Assembly: GCF_004104375.1 (NCBI RefSeq)
Contig: NZ_QOVM01000004.1
Location: forward strand, 124,001-188,000
Length of the DNA stretch: 64,000 nt
Direction of reading: 5' to 3'
DNA from: Leeuwenhoekiella aequorea
Lineage (GTDB): Bacteria > Bacteroidota > Bacteroidia > Flavobacteriales > Flavobacteriaceae
The notes below the pieces were generated by a model. It was not told the origin of the DNA. It did not search any database and was given only the letters and a program-made list of their open reading frames with translations. The position numbers and the translations under genes are program-made. Below, in pieces: positions 26,522 through 35,864 of this stretch; positions within the stretch are counted from its first letter, which is position 1, and each line of letters starts with the position of its first letter.

Positions 26522-26992
26522 TTAAATCTGAATCTGCCGTTCTATCTGTTGATTAAGAGAAATAAAGGTTTCCGTACGGGAAACGCCTTCAATAGCCTGT
26601 ATTTTTTTGTTGAGCAAATGCATTAAATGCTCATTATTTTTACATAGTATTTTTATAAATATCGACCAGTTTCCGGTAGTATAATGACATTCTAATACCT
26701 CCGGAATTTCTTCAAGCTGCTTTACCGCTTTTGGGTTACTCATCGCGCGGTCGAGATAAATACCTACAAATGCCATTGTATTATAGCCTAAAATCTTAGG
26801 ATCTACAATAAACTTACTGCCAGAAATTAAACCCGATTTTTCTAATTTTCTTAAACGTTGATGTATGGCAGCACCAGAAATACCTACTTGTCTGGCGATT
26901 TCCAAAATAGGCTTTCGGGCGTCGTCCATTAATTGGCGAAGGATAATTTTATCTATTCCGTCTATAGCTATCTGCTCGTTTACAATTTTCAT
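26522..26992 (-). CDS. Lrp/AsnC family transcriptional regulator
   Basis: A 156-residue regulator with an N-terminal winged helix (IDKIILRQLMDDARKPILEIARQVGISGAAIHQRLRKLEKSGLISG) and a C-terminal RAM (ACT-like) domain for amino-acid binding. It lies 105 bp downstream of a saccharopine dehydrogenase gene on the same strand, which suggests control of amino-acid, possibly lysine, metabolism. The full family length is present. Confidence 0.94.
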   Translation of the reverse strand: MKIVNEQIAIDGIDKIILRQLMDDARKPILEIARQVGISGAAIHQRLRKLEKSGLISGSKFIVDPKILGYNTMAFVGIYLDRAMSNPKAVKQLEEIPEVLECHYTTGNWSIFIKILCKNNEHLMHLLNKKIQAIEGVSRTETFISLNQQIERQIQI

Positions 26993-27097
26993 AACACATA
27001 TTTATAATTAAAAATACCTGTTTTGCTTATACATTTTTAGCTTTTGGCAGGTATTATTTTAATCAAACAACTAAAACCTGTAATCAGGCACACAAAT

Positions 27098-28462
27098 TTA
27101 TAGATGATGCGGGTTGTATCCTAAGTAGGGCATATCATGTTCCTTAAAGACTATCCCATAATCTTCTAGTTCTTTTAAAATAGGCTCATACACCTCCCGA
27201 GCTATAGGTAATTGCACACCCGGTTGAGTGATTTCTTTATTTAAAATTTTGAGCGCTGCTATAGCTACAGGCAATCCTACAGTTTTTGCCATTGCAGTGT
27301 AGGTTTGATTTTCTCCAATGATTACCATAGTAGAATCTATCTGTTTCTGCTCTCCGTTTAACAGAAATCCAAACTTATGATACATTACAATCATATCTTT
27401 ATCTGTTTCTTCTAGCGTCCATTTATTTTCTAAGATATGCTGAAGACATTGCGCCGGTGTAGCCTCTCTGAGATTTAAAATTTTATCCGGATTAAAAAGA
27501 TCAAGTTCCAGTAATTTATCCCACAACAGATCGTCTTGATCAATTCGTAGCATATGCCGCAGTTTTAACTCTACAGAATCGTTGGGAGAATAAGGCAAAA
27601 AGAGGTTAGTAAACTCCCTATAACTCATCGTTTCTGTGTGTTGCAAATTATAGCTGTCATCGGTCATGCCTAGTTGCACAAATAAATTCCACGCTCTTGA
27701 AAATCCTACACGACGCATTGTCCCTCGATATAAGGTAAGTACATCATCGAGTCCATAGATACTCCTATATTTTAAAGAATTACGATTAGCATAGGCTTCA
27801 AATCTGCCATGATTTTCGACATCCAGAAATTCGGTGCGTCTAAATAGACGGTGATACGGAATATATTTATAAGTACCTTCCTGAATAAATTCGGCTGCAC
27901 CTCCTTGTCCTGCTAATACAACATTACGTGGATTCCAGGTGAATTTGTAATTCCATAAATTGGTATCACTTTCAGGAGCCAATAAACCTCCGCAAAACGA
28001 TTCAAACAATATTATTTTTCCGCCTTCATCCCGAATGCGATCTATAATACGCATCGCACTCATATGATCTATACCAGGATCAAGACCTACTTCATTCATA
28101 AAAACCAAGCCCTTTTTCTTGACCTCGGCATCCATTTTAAGCATTTCGTCACTTATATAAGAAGCCGTAACCAGATTTTTAGCGAGCTCTAGACAATCCT
28201 CAGCGACAATATTATGCAAAAATGCAGGTAACATACTTATAACAATATCTGCTTCGGCAATTTGTTTTCTCCTGTCTTCAATTTTGTTGATGTTGAGCTC
28301 CACGGCTTTTGCTCTTGATGTATTACGCACTAAACGCTCGGCATTACTCAAAACTTGATCTGCGATTATTAAATATAAATCTTCTTTTTCAGCTTTTTCT
28401 AGAAGATACTTAACCAATTGCGCGGTAGATTTTCCGGCACCTATTATTAATATGTTTCGCAT
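27098..28462 (-). CDS. Saccharopine dehydrogenase family protein (LYS9-like)
   Basis: A 454-residue oxidoreductase with a Rossmann start (RNILIIGAGKSTAQLVKYLLEKA), ADIVISMLPAFLHNIVAEDCLE, NEVGLDPGIDHMSAMRIIDRI and SFCGGLLAPESDTNLWNYKFTWNPRNVVLAGQGGAA. These are hallmarks of the LYS9/AASS C-terminal half, which converts saccharopine to 2-aminoadipate semialdehyde and glutamate in lysine breakdown. An Lrp-type regulator lies downstream. A bacterial role in lysine degradation is inferred. Confidence 0.9.
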   Translation of the reverse strand: MRNILIIGAGKSTAQLVKYLLEKAEKEDLYLIIADQVLSNAERLVRNTSRAKAVELNINKIEDRRKQIAEADIVISMLPAFLHNIVAEDCLELAKNLVTASYISDEMLKMDAEVKKKGLVFMNEVGLDPGIDHMSAMRIIDRIRDEGGKIILFESFCGGLLAPESDTNLWNYKFTWNPRNVVLAGQGGAAEFIQEGTYKYIPYHRLFRRTEFLDVENHGRFEAYANRNSLKYRSIYGLDDVLTLYRGTMRRVGFSRAWNLFVQLGMTDDSYNLQHTETMSYREFTNLFLPYSPNDSVELKLRHMLRIDQDDLLWDKLLELDLFNPDKILNLREATPAQCLQHILENKWTLEETDKDMIVMYHKFGFLLNGEQKQIDSTMVIIGENQTYTAMAKTVGLPVAIAALKILNKEITQPGVQLPIAREVYEPILKELEDYGIVFKEHDMPYLGYNPHHL

Positions 28463-28535
28463 AATTATGTATTATTTTTGCACTGCTGAAATCAGCAAAA
28501 TTTACTGAAACAGTAGCTTTATAAAAATAGTTCTT

Positions 28536-28922
28536 ATGAAAAGAAAAATCCTTATAACAGGTTCTATATTAGGTCTTACGGCAGTAATTCTAGGAGCTTT
28601 TGGAGCGCACGGTCTTAAAGACAGTTTAACTGTAGAAGCTGTAAATTCATTTGAAACTGGTGTTCGTTATCAAATGTATCACTCTTTTTTATTATTAATT
28701 GTTTCCAGCATTTTACCGCTGAATACTAAATCGCTAAACACAATTTTTTATTTAGTGATAAGTGGCATTATACTTTTTAGTGGTTCTATTTATTTACTTT
28801 CTACTAAAGCATTAACTGGAATGGATATTAGTGCCTTTGCCTGGATCACCCCAATTGGCGGTGCATTGCTAATTTCTGCCTGGATAAGTATCACCTACTC
28901 TCTTATCAAATCTGCAAAATAA
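28536..28922 (+). CDS. DUF423 family membrane protein
   Basis: A 128-residue membrane protein with four helices and the family signature ILGAFGAHGLKDSL followed by FETGVRYQMYHSFLLL. The C-terminal helix starts after FAWITPIGGALLI. DUF423 proteins (YgdD-like) have unknown function. A TAttTTTG box at 28473-28480 is a likely -7 element, giving a leader of about 50 nt. Confidence 0.9.
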   Translation: MKRKILITGSILGLTAVILGAFGAHGLKDSLTVEAVNSFETGVRYQMYHSFLLLIVSSILPLNTKSLNTIFYLVISGIILFSGSIYLLSTKALTGMDISAFAWITPIGGALLISAWISITYSLIKSAK

Positions 28923-28994
28923 TTAGTTAAAATTAAATTATTAGCCAAAATAAAGCATTAATTTTGGCTCGTATTTACTAAAAATTCAATTTAT

Positions 28995-30605
28995 ATGGCT
29001 ACAAGCGCCTTATCTACGAAAACGATTTCGTTAACTCCATACGGAATTAAAAATGCCACAACTCATTATCAATTAGAACCCGAAGACCTGCAAGCTATTA
29101 GCCTAGATCTTGGTCAAGGTAGAGAAACATCTACCGGTGCTTTAGCGATAGACACCGGCACGTTTACAGGTAGATCTCCTAAAGACCGCTTCATTGTAAT
29201 TGATGAATTAACACGTGATGATGTCTGGTGGGGAGATATAAACATCCCCTTTGACAGTCAGAAATTTACGCGTCTTAAAAACAAAATGATCACCTATTTA
29301 TCTGATCGCAGTCTGTACGTACGTGATGCTTTTGCTTGTGCAGACTCCCGCTTTAAGCTGGGTATACGTGTAGTTAACGAATATGCCTGGTCTAATTTGT
29401 TTGCTTACAATATGTTTCTGCGTCCTGATGAGAATGAGCTGGAAAATTTTAAAGAAGACTGGTTAATTTTAAATGCACCGGGTTTCAAAGCTAATCCAGA
29501 ATTAGATGGTACCAGACAAGAGAACTTTGCAATTGTAAATTTTACTGAAAAAACCATACTTATAGGTGGAACCGGTTATACAGGTGAGATCAAAAAAGGC
29601 ATTTTCTCTGTGCTTAATTTTTTATTACCTACCGAAAAAAACACACTCCCTATGCACTGCTCTGCAAATGTGGGTGAGAATGGTGAAACTGCTTTATTCT
29701 TTGGACTATCTGGAACCGGAAAAACGACCTTAAGTGCAGATCCTAATAGGAAACTAATAGGTGATGATGAGCACGGCTGGTCTGAAGACAACTCAATATT
29801 TAATTTTGAAGGTGGCTGTTATGCTAAAGTTATTAATCTATCACAAGAGCAAGAGCCAGATATTTTTAATGCGATTAAAAAAGGAGCACTTCTAGAAAAT
29901 GTCGTTCTTAATGATGATAACACTGTGGACTATGAAGATACTTCTGTCACACAAAACACACGTGTAAGTTATCCCATACATCACATAAAAAATATACAAA
30001 AGCCTTCTACAGGAAGTACACCTAAGAATATATTTTTCTTAACCGCGGATGCTTTTGGGGTATTACCTCCTATTTCAAGATTAACTCCAGGTCAAGCTGC
30101 TTATCATTTTATAAGCGGTTATACTGCTAAAGTTGCCGGCACAGAAGCGGGAGTAAAAGAACCTATACCTTCATTCTCTGCTTGTTTTGGAGCGCCATTT
30201 ATGCCTTTGCATCCTACCCGCTATGCAGAAATGCTAAGTGAAAAGATGAAAGCTGCTAACGTAAATGTATGGTTAGTAAACACAGGATGGACTGGTGGAT
30301 CGTATGGTGTAGGAGAGCGTATGCCGTTAAAATATACACGCAGAATGATAAACGCTGCTTTAAATGGAGAACTTGGTGCTTTAAATTATGAAAATTACCA
30401 CATACATTCAGTATTTGGACTTGCTCAGCCACGCACGTGCCCGGGTATTCCTAATTATATTTTAAGTCCGCGACAGTCTTGGGATAATGAAGATGCATAT
30501 TACAAGACAGCATTTAAACTTGCCGCAGCATTTAAGGAGAACTTCAAGAAATTTGAGGCTTTTGCAAGTGAAGAAATTATGTCTGGGCAGCCTCCATTAG
30601 GCTAG
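28995..30605 (+). CDS. pckA: Phosphoenolpyruvate carboxykinase (ATP)
   Basis: A 536-residue cytoplasmic enzyme converting oxaloacetate and ATP to PEP, the entry step of gluconeogenesis. Seen are GRSPKDRFIV, the kinase P-loop GLSGTGKTTL (Lys243), IGDDEHGW (metal binding) and the ATP-PEPCK end VNTGWTGGSYGVGERM. Length is typical. A TAatTTTG box at 28959-28966 probably serves as -7 element. A strong terminator follows. Confidence 0.97.
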   Translation: MATSALSTKTISLTPYGIKNATTHYQLEPEDLQAISLDLGQGRETSTGALAIDTGTFTGRSPKDRFIVIDELTRDDVWWGDINIPFDSQKFTRLKNKMITYLSDRSLYVRDAFACADSRFKLGIRVVNEYAWSNLFAYNMFLRPDENELENFKEDWLILNAPGFKANPELDGTRQENFAIVNFTEKTILIGGTGYTGEIKKGIFSVLNFLLPTEKNTLPMHCSANVGENGETALFFGLSGTGKTTLSADPNRKLIGDDEHGWSEDNSIFNFEGGCYAKVINLSQEQEPDIFNAIKKGALLENVVLNDDNTVDYEDTSVTQNTRVSYPIHHIKNIQKPSTGSTPKNIFFLTADAFGVLPPISRLTPGQAAYHFISGYTAKVAGTEAGVKEPIPSFSACFGAPFMPLHPTRYAEMLSEKMKAANVNVWLVNTGWTGGSYGVGERMPLKYTRRMINAALNGELGALNYENYHIHSVFGLAQPRTCPGIPNYILSPRQSWDNEDAYYKTAFKLAAAFKENFKKFEAFASEEIMSGQPPLG

Positions 30606-30627
30606 TTCTAAAAACTATTAAAAAAGA

Positions 30628-30656
30628 AAAAGGCTCCTTAGTTTAAGGAGCCTTTT
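30628..30656. terminator. Bidirectional terminator between pckA and hemD
   Basis: A 13-bp perfect stem AAAAGGCTCCTTA/TAAGGAGCCTTTT (30628-30640 with 30644-30656) and a three-base loop. T residues follow on both strands. Confidence 0.88.
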
Positions 30657-30682
30657 CTATTTGAATTGAGAAGTGATCGTGT

Positions 30683-31438
30683 TTACTTCTTACTATTTAC
30701 ATTATCTATGTATTTCTCCAGAGCCATTGTCATAGATGGAGTTTCTGGAGTAGGAGCCATAATGTCTACCTTAAGTCCCGCATCTTCTACAGCTTTAACA
30801 GTAGAGTTTCCAAATACAGCAATACGTGTATTATTTTGTTTAAAATCTGGAAAATTTTCAAAAAGAGATTTTATTCCGCTTGGGCTAAAAAACACCAGTA
30901 CATCATAAGTCACATCTTTTAAATGAGAAAGATCACTTACTACCGTACGATAAAAAATACCTCTATCCCAGTTCAACTTAAGATCATTAAGTACATTAGG
31001 AACTTCTGGTTTTAGTACATCAGAAGAAGGAAGTAAAAACTTTTCAGTCTTATATTTTTTAAGGATAGAAGACATTTCGGTAAATGTGCGCTGCCCTACA
31101 TAAATCTTCCGCTTGCGGTAAACTACATACTTCTGTAGGTAGTAAGCCACTGCCTCACTTTGACAAAAATATTTTAAAGAATCTGGCACTTTGAAACGCA
31201 TTTCATCTGCAATTCTAAAAAAATTGTCAACGGCATTACGGCTGGTTAAAATAATCGCTGTATATTTATTCAGATCGATTTTTTGATGCCTAACTTCCTT
31301 TCCTGAAACACCCTCGACATGTATGAAGGGAATGAAATCAACTTTAACTTTTTTCTTCTCTTGCAGTTCAAAATAGGGGGAATTCTCAACTTTTGGCTCT
31401 GGTTGTGATACCAAAATAGTCTTCACTTTCATAGACAT
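30683..31438 (-). CDS. hemD: Uroporphyrinogen-III synthase
   Basis: A 251-residue HemD-family protein. The fold is recognisable from TAIILTSRNAVDNFFRIADEM, the linker FLLPSSDVLKPEVPNVL and VLVFFSPSGIKSLFENFPDF with a final IAVFGNSTVKAVEDAGLKVDIMAPTPETPSM, the most conserved part of this divergent family. It cyclises hydroxymethylbilane in haem synthesis. It follows a DUF4271 gene by 10 bp; this gene pair is common in Flavobacteriia. Confidence 0.88.
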   Translation of the reverse strand: MSMKVKTILVSQPEPKVENSPYFELQEKKKVKVDFIPFIHVEGVSGKEVRHQKIDLNKYTAIILTSRNAVDNFFRIADEMRFKVPDSLKYFCQSEAVAYYLQKYVVYRKRKIYVGQRTFTEMSSILKKYKTEKFLLPSSDVLKPEVPNVLNDLKLNWDRGIFYRTVVSDLSHLKDVTYDVLVFFSPSGIKSLFENFPDFKQNNTRIAVFGNSTVKAVEDAGLKVDIMAPTPETPSMTMALEKYIDNVNSKK

Positions 31439-31448
31439 TCAAATTTGT

Positions 31449-32153
31449 TTAATTCACACTCTTACTAAACACCTTATATAAAATGAAGTAGGGTGCGATT
31501 TCAAGAGCGCAAAGGTACAAAATAAAATAAAAAAGATTATAATAAATTAGATTTTCATATCGTCTTAATGTATTGATAAGACTGATTAAATTAAAGATTA
31601 CAAATACACCTATAATAATCTGAATGAGCAGCAAACTTGGCTGTAAACCATAGATAAACAACGCATTAACTGGTAATAAAATCAAGGCGAAAAAACTTCT
31701 GTAGCTTAACTTCTGAAATTGGTATGAACTCAAAATATGTTCGCCATCAAATAGAACTCCCATCATGCGTTCTATAAAAAATTTTAAAGCCACAAAAACG
31801 ACATAAACTAAAGCTATTCGTATATAAAGTAAAACCGGCGCTAATGTTACTGAAACTCCAAATTGAACAAAAGCAATATAGATGAAAAGAGAGACAGATA
31901 ATAACTGGGCGGCAAATAGAATAATATTAAAGGGATCTTGAAATTTGATCTCTTTATTCGCTTTTAAAAGATATTTCTCATTAACCAGCAGCTCTGTAAA
32001 ATCTATAAATCGCGCTTCGTAAGCCACCTTCACTAATACTACCAGAGCTACGCATGCAACTATTACAATTGTAATCCAGTCATTACTAATAAAACTGCGT
32101 TCTAGGGCTTGCACGATAGCTATAATTGAGAGGTTAAAATTAATATAATTCAT
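31449..32153 (-). CDS. DUF4271 family membrane protein
   Basis: A 234-residue protein with about six helices (first WITIVIVACVALVVLVKVAY) and the conserved motif RYENLIYYNLFYFILYLCALEIAPYFILYK at the end. This pattern is DUF4271, a Bacteroidota-only membrane family of unknown function encoded directly upstream of hemD. It is divergent from the mannosyltransferase gene. Confidence 0.85.
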   Translation of the reverse strand: MNYINFNLSIIAIVQALERSFISNDWITIVIVACVALVVLVKVAYEARFIDFTELLVNEKYLLKANKEIKFQDPFNIILFAAQLLSVSLFIYIAFVQFGVSVTLAPVLLYIRIALVYVVFVALKFFIERMMGVLFDGEHILSSYQFQKLSYRSFFALILLPVNALFIYGLQPSLLLIQIIIGVFVIFNLISLINTLRRYENLIYYNLFYFILYLCALEIAPYFILYKVFSKSVN

Positions 32154-32221
32154 AGAGTTTACTAGAATGCAGAAGACAATTAACGTTCAAAATAATTACA
32201 TTTGCGTTTAAATTTCATACA

Positions 32222-32953
32222 ATGGCAGGTTCGCTCGTCATAATCCCAACCTATAACGAAGCAGAGAATATTGAAAAGTTAGTGCGCAATATTTTTGCGC
32301 AGCAGCGAGCATTTGAAGTGCTTATTGTTGATGACAATTCGCCCGATGGCACAGCATCTCTGGTTTCTACTTTACAATTAGAATTTGCGGATAAACTCCA
32401 TTTAATTGAAAGACCCGGTAAAAACGGACTTGGAACAGCATATATAGCGGGTTTTAAATGGGCCTTAGAGCGGGATTACAGTTATATTTTTGAGATGGAT
32501 GCAGATTTTTCGCATTCTCCTAATGATTTAATACGCCTTTATAATGCCTGTGCACGTGGTGGCGCAGATTTAGCAATAGGCTCTAGATATAAAACCGGAG
32601 TAAATGTTGTTAATTGGCCTATGGGTCGAGTACTCTTATCATATGGGGCTTCAAAATATGTGCGATTTATTACCGGACTTGATATTGCCGATACAACTGC
32701 CGGATTCATCTGTTATAAACGTGAAGTTTTAGAGCAGATTACACTTGATAAAATTAAATTTGTAGGATACGCTTTTCAGATTGAAATGAAGTTTAAAGCA
32801 CACCTTCTAGGCTTTACAATTTTTGAAGTTCCTGTAATTTTTGTTGACCGCACACGTGGCGCAAGTAAGATGAGTACAGGTATTTTTAGTGAAGCTGTTT
32901 TTGGAGTAATAGGAATGAAGATAAAAAGTCTTTTTAAAGGATACGCTATTTAA
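32222..32953 (+). CDS. Polyprenol monophosphomannose synthase (GT2)
   Basis: A 243-residue GT2 enzyme: VIIPTYNEAENIEKLV, IVDDNSPDGTA, EMDADFSHSPNDL (DxD metal site) and DTTAGFICYKREVL, as in dolichol-phosphate mannose synthases. It would transfer mannose from GDP-mannose to a polyprenyl phosphate at the inner face of the membrane. It has no membrane anchor. A TAcaTTTG box at 32197-32204 is a likely -7 element. pyrC starts 2 bp after its stop. Confidence 0.92.
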   Translation: MAGSLVIIPTYNEAENIEKLVRNIFAQQRAFEVLIVDDNSPDGTASLVSTLQLEFADKLHLIERPGKNGLGTAYIAGFKWALERDYSYIFEMDADFSHSPNDLIRLYNACARGGADLAIGSRYKTGVNVVNWPMGRVLLSYGASKYVRFITGLDIADTTAGFICYKREVLEQITLDKIKFVGYAFQIEMKFKAHLLGFTIFEVPVIFVDRTRGASKMSTGIFSEAVFGVIGMKIKSLFKGYAI

Positions 32954-32954
32954 G

Positions 32955-34295
32955 ATGGAAAAAGTACTAATAAAGGATGCAAACATTGTAAACGAAGGTT
33001 CTATTGTACGTGGGGACGTGTACATTGAGAACGGGATTATCATTGAGGTGAGTCAAAACCTTAGCGTTAAGAGTCCTGATGTTCACGTGTTTGATGCAGA
33101 AGGAAAACATTTACTCCCGGGTGTAATTGATGATCAGGTACATTTTAGAGAACCCGGTCTCACGCATAAAGCATCGATTGCTACAGAATCTGCAGCTGCC
33201 ATTGCCGGTGGCATCACTTCTTTTATAGAAATGCCAAATACCATCCCTCAAACCACCACAATTGAAAAGCTGGAAGAGAAATTTAGCATTGCCGCAGAGA
33301 CTTCTTATGCCAACTATTCTTTTATGTTTGGCGGTACAAATGACAATCTTTCAGAAATAAAAAAAGTAGACAAAAAAACGGTTGCAGGTCTAAAGTTATT
33401 TCTTGGAAGTTCTACAGGGAATATGCTTGTAGATAATGAAGATGTAATACGTGAAATTTTCAAAAGTACAGACTTTCTTATTTCTGTTCATTGTGAGGAT
33501 GAAGCTACTATAAAAGAAAATTTAGCGATTTATACAGAAAGATATGGTGATGATATCCCTATAAATATGCACCCTATTATACGTAGTGCAGATGCGTGCT
33601 ACATATCTTCATCCAGAGCGATTGCCCTTGCAAAAGAAACAGGTGCCAGACTTCATGTGTTCCATTTGTCTACCGCTAAGGAGATGGACCTTTTTGATAA
33701 TAAAATTCCTCTAAAAGATAAAAAGATCACTGCAGAGGTTTGTATTCACCACTTGTGGTTTAGTGATGCTGATTATGATGAAAAAGGAACGCTTATAAAA
33801 TGGAATCCCGCCGTAAAAACGCAGGCAGATCAAGATGCGCTCTGGGAAGCACTACTAGATGACAGGTTAGATGTTATCGCTACAGATCACGCTCCGCATA
33901 CCCTAGACGAAAAGCAAAACGTATATACTAAAGCACCAAGCGGAGGTCCGCTGGTACAGCATGCACTGCCTGCAATGCTAGAAATGTATCACGAAGAAAA
34001 GATAAGTCTTGAAAAAATTGTAGAAAAGATGTGCCATAATCCGGCAATCTTATTTGAAGTTGAGAAACGCGGATTTATCAAACCTGGATATTACGCAGAT
34101 CTAGTTTTAGTAGATCTTAATAATCCGTGGACAGTAACTACAGACAACATTTTATACAAATGCAAATGGTCTCCTTTTGAAGGAAGCACCTTTAAGTCAC
34201 GTATCACTCATACTTTTGTAAATGGCCGTTTAGCTTACAAAAATTTTAAAGTATATGATGAGAAATTTGCGCAGCGCTTAACCTTCAACCGATGA
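32955..34295 (+). CDS. pyrC: Dihydroorotase, class I
   Basis: A 446-residue amidohydrolase with the metal site DDQVHFREPGLTHK, the LKLFLGSSTG region, catalytic and metal-binding segments FLISVHCEDE and LHVFHLSTA, and VIATDHAPH with the catalytic Asp. It closes N-carbamoylaspartate to dihydroorotate in pyrimidine synthesis. It is translated in a unit with the mannosyltransferase (2-bp gap) and the DUF4296 gene (4-bp overlap). Confidence 0.93.
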   Translation: MEKVLIKDANIVNEGSIVRGDVYIENGIIIEVSQNLSVKSPDVHVFDAEGKHLLPGVIDDQVHFREPGLTHKASIATESAAAIAGGITSFIEMPNTIPQTTTIEKLEEKFSIAAETSYANYSFMFGGTNDNLSEIKKVDKKTVAGLKLFLGSSTGNMLVDNEDVIREIFKSTDFLISVHCEDEATIKENLAIYTERYGDDIPINMHPIIRSADACYISSSRAIALAKETGARLHVFHLSTAKEMDLFDNKIPLKDKKITAEVCIHHLWFSDADYDEKGTLIKWNPAVKTQADQDALWEALLDDRLDVIATDHAPHTLDEKQNVYTKAPSGGPLVQHALPAMLEMYHEEKISLEKIVEKMCHNPAILFEVEKRGFIKPGYYADLVLVDLNNPWTVTTDNILYKCKWSPFEGSTFKSRITHTFVNGRLAYKNFKVYDEKFAQRLTFNR

Positions 34296-34771
34296 GATTA
34301 AAAGGTTTTTTAATTGTTTTAATACTGTTTGTATTTGTGGGCTGCAATGAGATACAGCGTCCTAAAAAACCAGATAATTTCATTAAAGAAGATCTTATGG
34401 TAGATGTTCTTTATGACATTTCATTAATGCGTACGTTAAGAACCTACAATATGAATGAAATGCGCAGTCTGGGCATTGTACCCGACTCATTAATTTATAA
34501 GAAATACAATATCGATAGTCTACAGTTTGCAGAAAGCATAAATTACTACAGCGTTAATTTTAATGATTATGCTGCATTATGGGAAGAAGTTAATAAGCGA
34601 CTTATCGCTCAGCGTGACAAACTACAATTCAATCAGAATGACGAGGATAGCATTCGCAATGCTGCTGAAAAAATAAAGGGAGATTCTATTAATCGACAAG
34701 CAAAGAGTAAAGACAGCCTTTTGATGCTTGAAGAAGCTCAAGATTCTATCTTGGCTCCTATTGGGAATTAA
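34292..34771 (+). CDS. DUF4296 family lipoprotein
   Basis: A 159-residue product with a lipoprotein signal (LKGFLIVLILFVFVGC, Cys18) and the DUF4296 pattern RPKKPDNFIKEDLMVDVLYDISLMRTL followed by LQFAESINYYS. The C-terminus is charged. The family is Bacteroidota-specific with no known role. It starts in the stop of pyrC (ATGA) and its end overlaps the convergent epimerase gene by 14 bp. Confidence 0.88.
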   Translation: MRLKGFLIVLILFVFVGCNEIQRPKKPDNFIKEDLMVDVLYDISLMRTLRTYNMNEMRSLGIVPDSLIYKKYNIDSLQFAESINYYSVNFNDYAALWEEVNKRLIAQRDKLQFNQNDEDSIRNAAEKIKGDSINRQAKSKDSLLMLEEAQDSILAPIGN

Positions 34772-35768
34772 AATGTTTTGAGATTCTTTGTATTGTATCG
34801 TTTAATGGCGTGTAGGTGAAATTTAAATCCTGTTTTAACTTAGAAGAATCATAGGATACCTGCGCATATGCAGATCGTGCGGTGCTTCTAAATAAACGTC
34901 TTTTATTTCCGAAGATCCCTGCAAACCAATCAAGGCGCCAAGCCAATTCTAATTGCCATATCTTAATTTTTTTTAAAGGCACTGTGCTTTTGAGAGCAAC
35001 TGCAATTTTTTCAAAGAGTGTACTAAACTTTATATTGTGTCCCACCAGGATGTAACGTTCATTTGTTATGCTGTGTTTCATAAGTAATACCATCGCCTCA
35101 ACTACATCCACAACATCTACAAAACCAGAAGATCCCGGTACAATATATTTGAGACCTTTACTTAATTTTCTAAAAAAAACACCGCTTCCCTGACTATAAA
35201 ACCCTTCTCCAAGAATAACGCCCGGATTCACAATCACCACATCTAGACCTTCTTGAGTTCCGCGCCATACCTCCATTTCTGAAGCGAACTTAGAAATGCT
35301 ATACACACTGTTTTCTTTATTTGCTTCCCAATGTGTGTCTTCAGTAATTTGCTTCTTAGAATCTCCTAAAGCCGCTACTGAACTAACATAGCACAACTTT
35401 CTTATCTTATTCTTAATACTCAGATTAACAATATTTGCAGTTCCCTCTACATTAATTTTCTGAAGACTTTCAAAATCTTTAGGATTAAAGGAGATTAGTG
35501 CAGCACAGTGATATACTTCGACAATATTCTCAAAAGCTTCAGTCAAAGCTGGAATATCATTAACGGTCGCCTGTATCCATTCGATCTTATCAAAGAGATC
35601 TTCAACGATTTCTGGCCGTTGTGCTGTTTTCCATTTAAATAAAGCATGTACCCGCTCCTGACTTTCTAAGGTTCTATACGTAGCGCGTATTTTTTCGTCT
35701 CCGCTTTCAGCTAAAGCAAATAGCAAATGTGACCCTACTAAACCTGTTCCTCCAGTGACTAAAATCAT
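34758..35768 (-). CDS. NAD-dependent epimerase/dehydratase family protein (extended SDR)
   Basis: A 336-residue extended short-chain dehydrogenase: nucleotide-binding [32 protein letters not shown], the catalytic [11 protein letters not shown] (YxxxK) and [12 protein letters not shown]. The set resembles dihydroflavonol 4-reductase-like or 3-beta-hydroxysteroid dehydrogenase-like proteins rather than a defined sugar epimerase. Substrate unknown. A single gene, divergent from tyrS. Confidence 0.88.
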   Translation of the reverse strand: MILVTGGTGLVGSHLLFALAESGDEKIRATYRTLESQERVHALFKWKTAQRPEIVEDLFDKIEWIQATVNDIPALTEAFENIVEVYHCAALISFNPKDFESLQKINVEGTANIVNLSIKNKIRKLCYVSSVAALGDSKKQITEDTHWEANKENSVYSISKFASEMEVWRGTQEGLDVVIVNPGVILGEGFYSQGSGVFFRKLSKGLKYIVPGSSGFVDVVDVVEAMVLLMKHSITNERYILVGHNIKFSTLFEKIAVALKSTVPLKKIKIWQLELAWRLDWFAGIFGNKRRLFRSTARSAYAQVSYDSSKLKQDLNFTYTPLNDTIQRISKHFNSQ

Positions 35769-35841
35769 AGTTACGAAGTTAATTATATTCTTCTATTCTA
35801 CCCGCGGTGCTTAAACCAATATCTTTATATTTACAGGCTTA

Positions 35842-35849
35842 TAAATTTG
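35842..35849 (+). promoter_or_regulatory. -7 element of tyrS
   Basis: TAaaTTTG fits the -7 consensus; no clear TTTG was found at the -33 distance. It covers an in-frame TTG at 35847, so that TTG cannot be the start if this promoter is used. The leader to the ATG at 35865 would be about 12 nt. Confidence 0.4.
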
Positions 35850-35864
35850 CAGAAAACAGCACTT

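Noticed and set aside
35847-35864. TTG start of tyrS
   Set aside because: It overlaps a likely -7 promoter box; the ATG at 35865 gives the usual TyrRS N-terminus.
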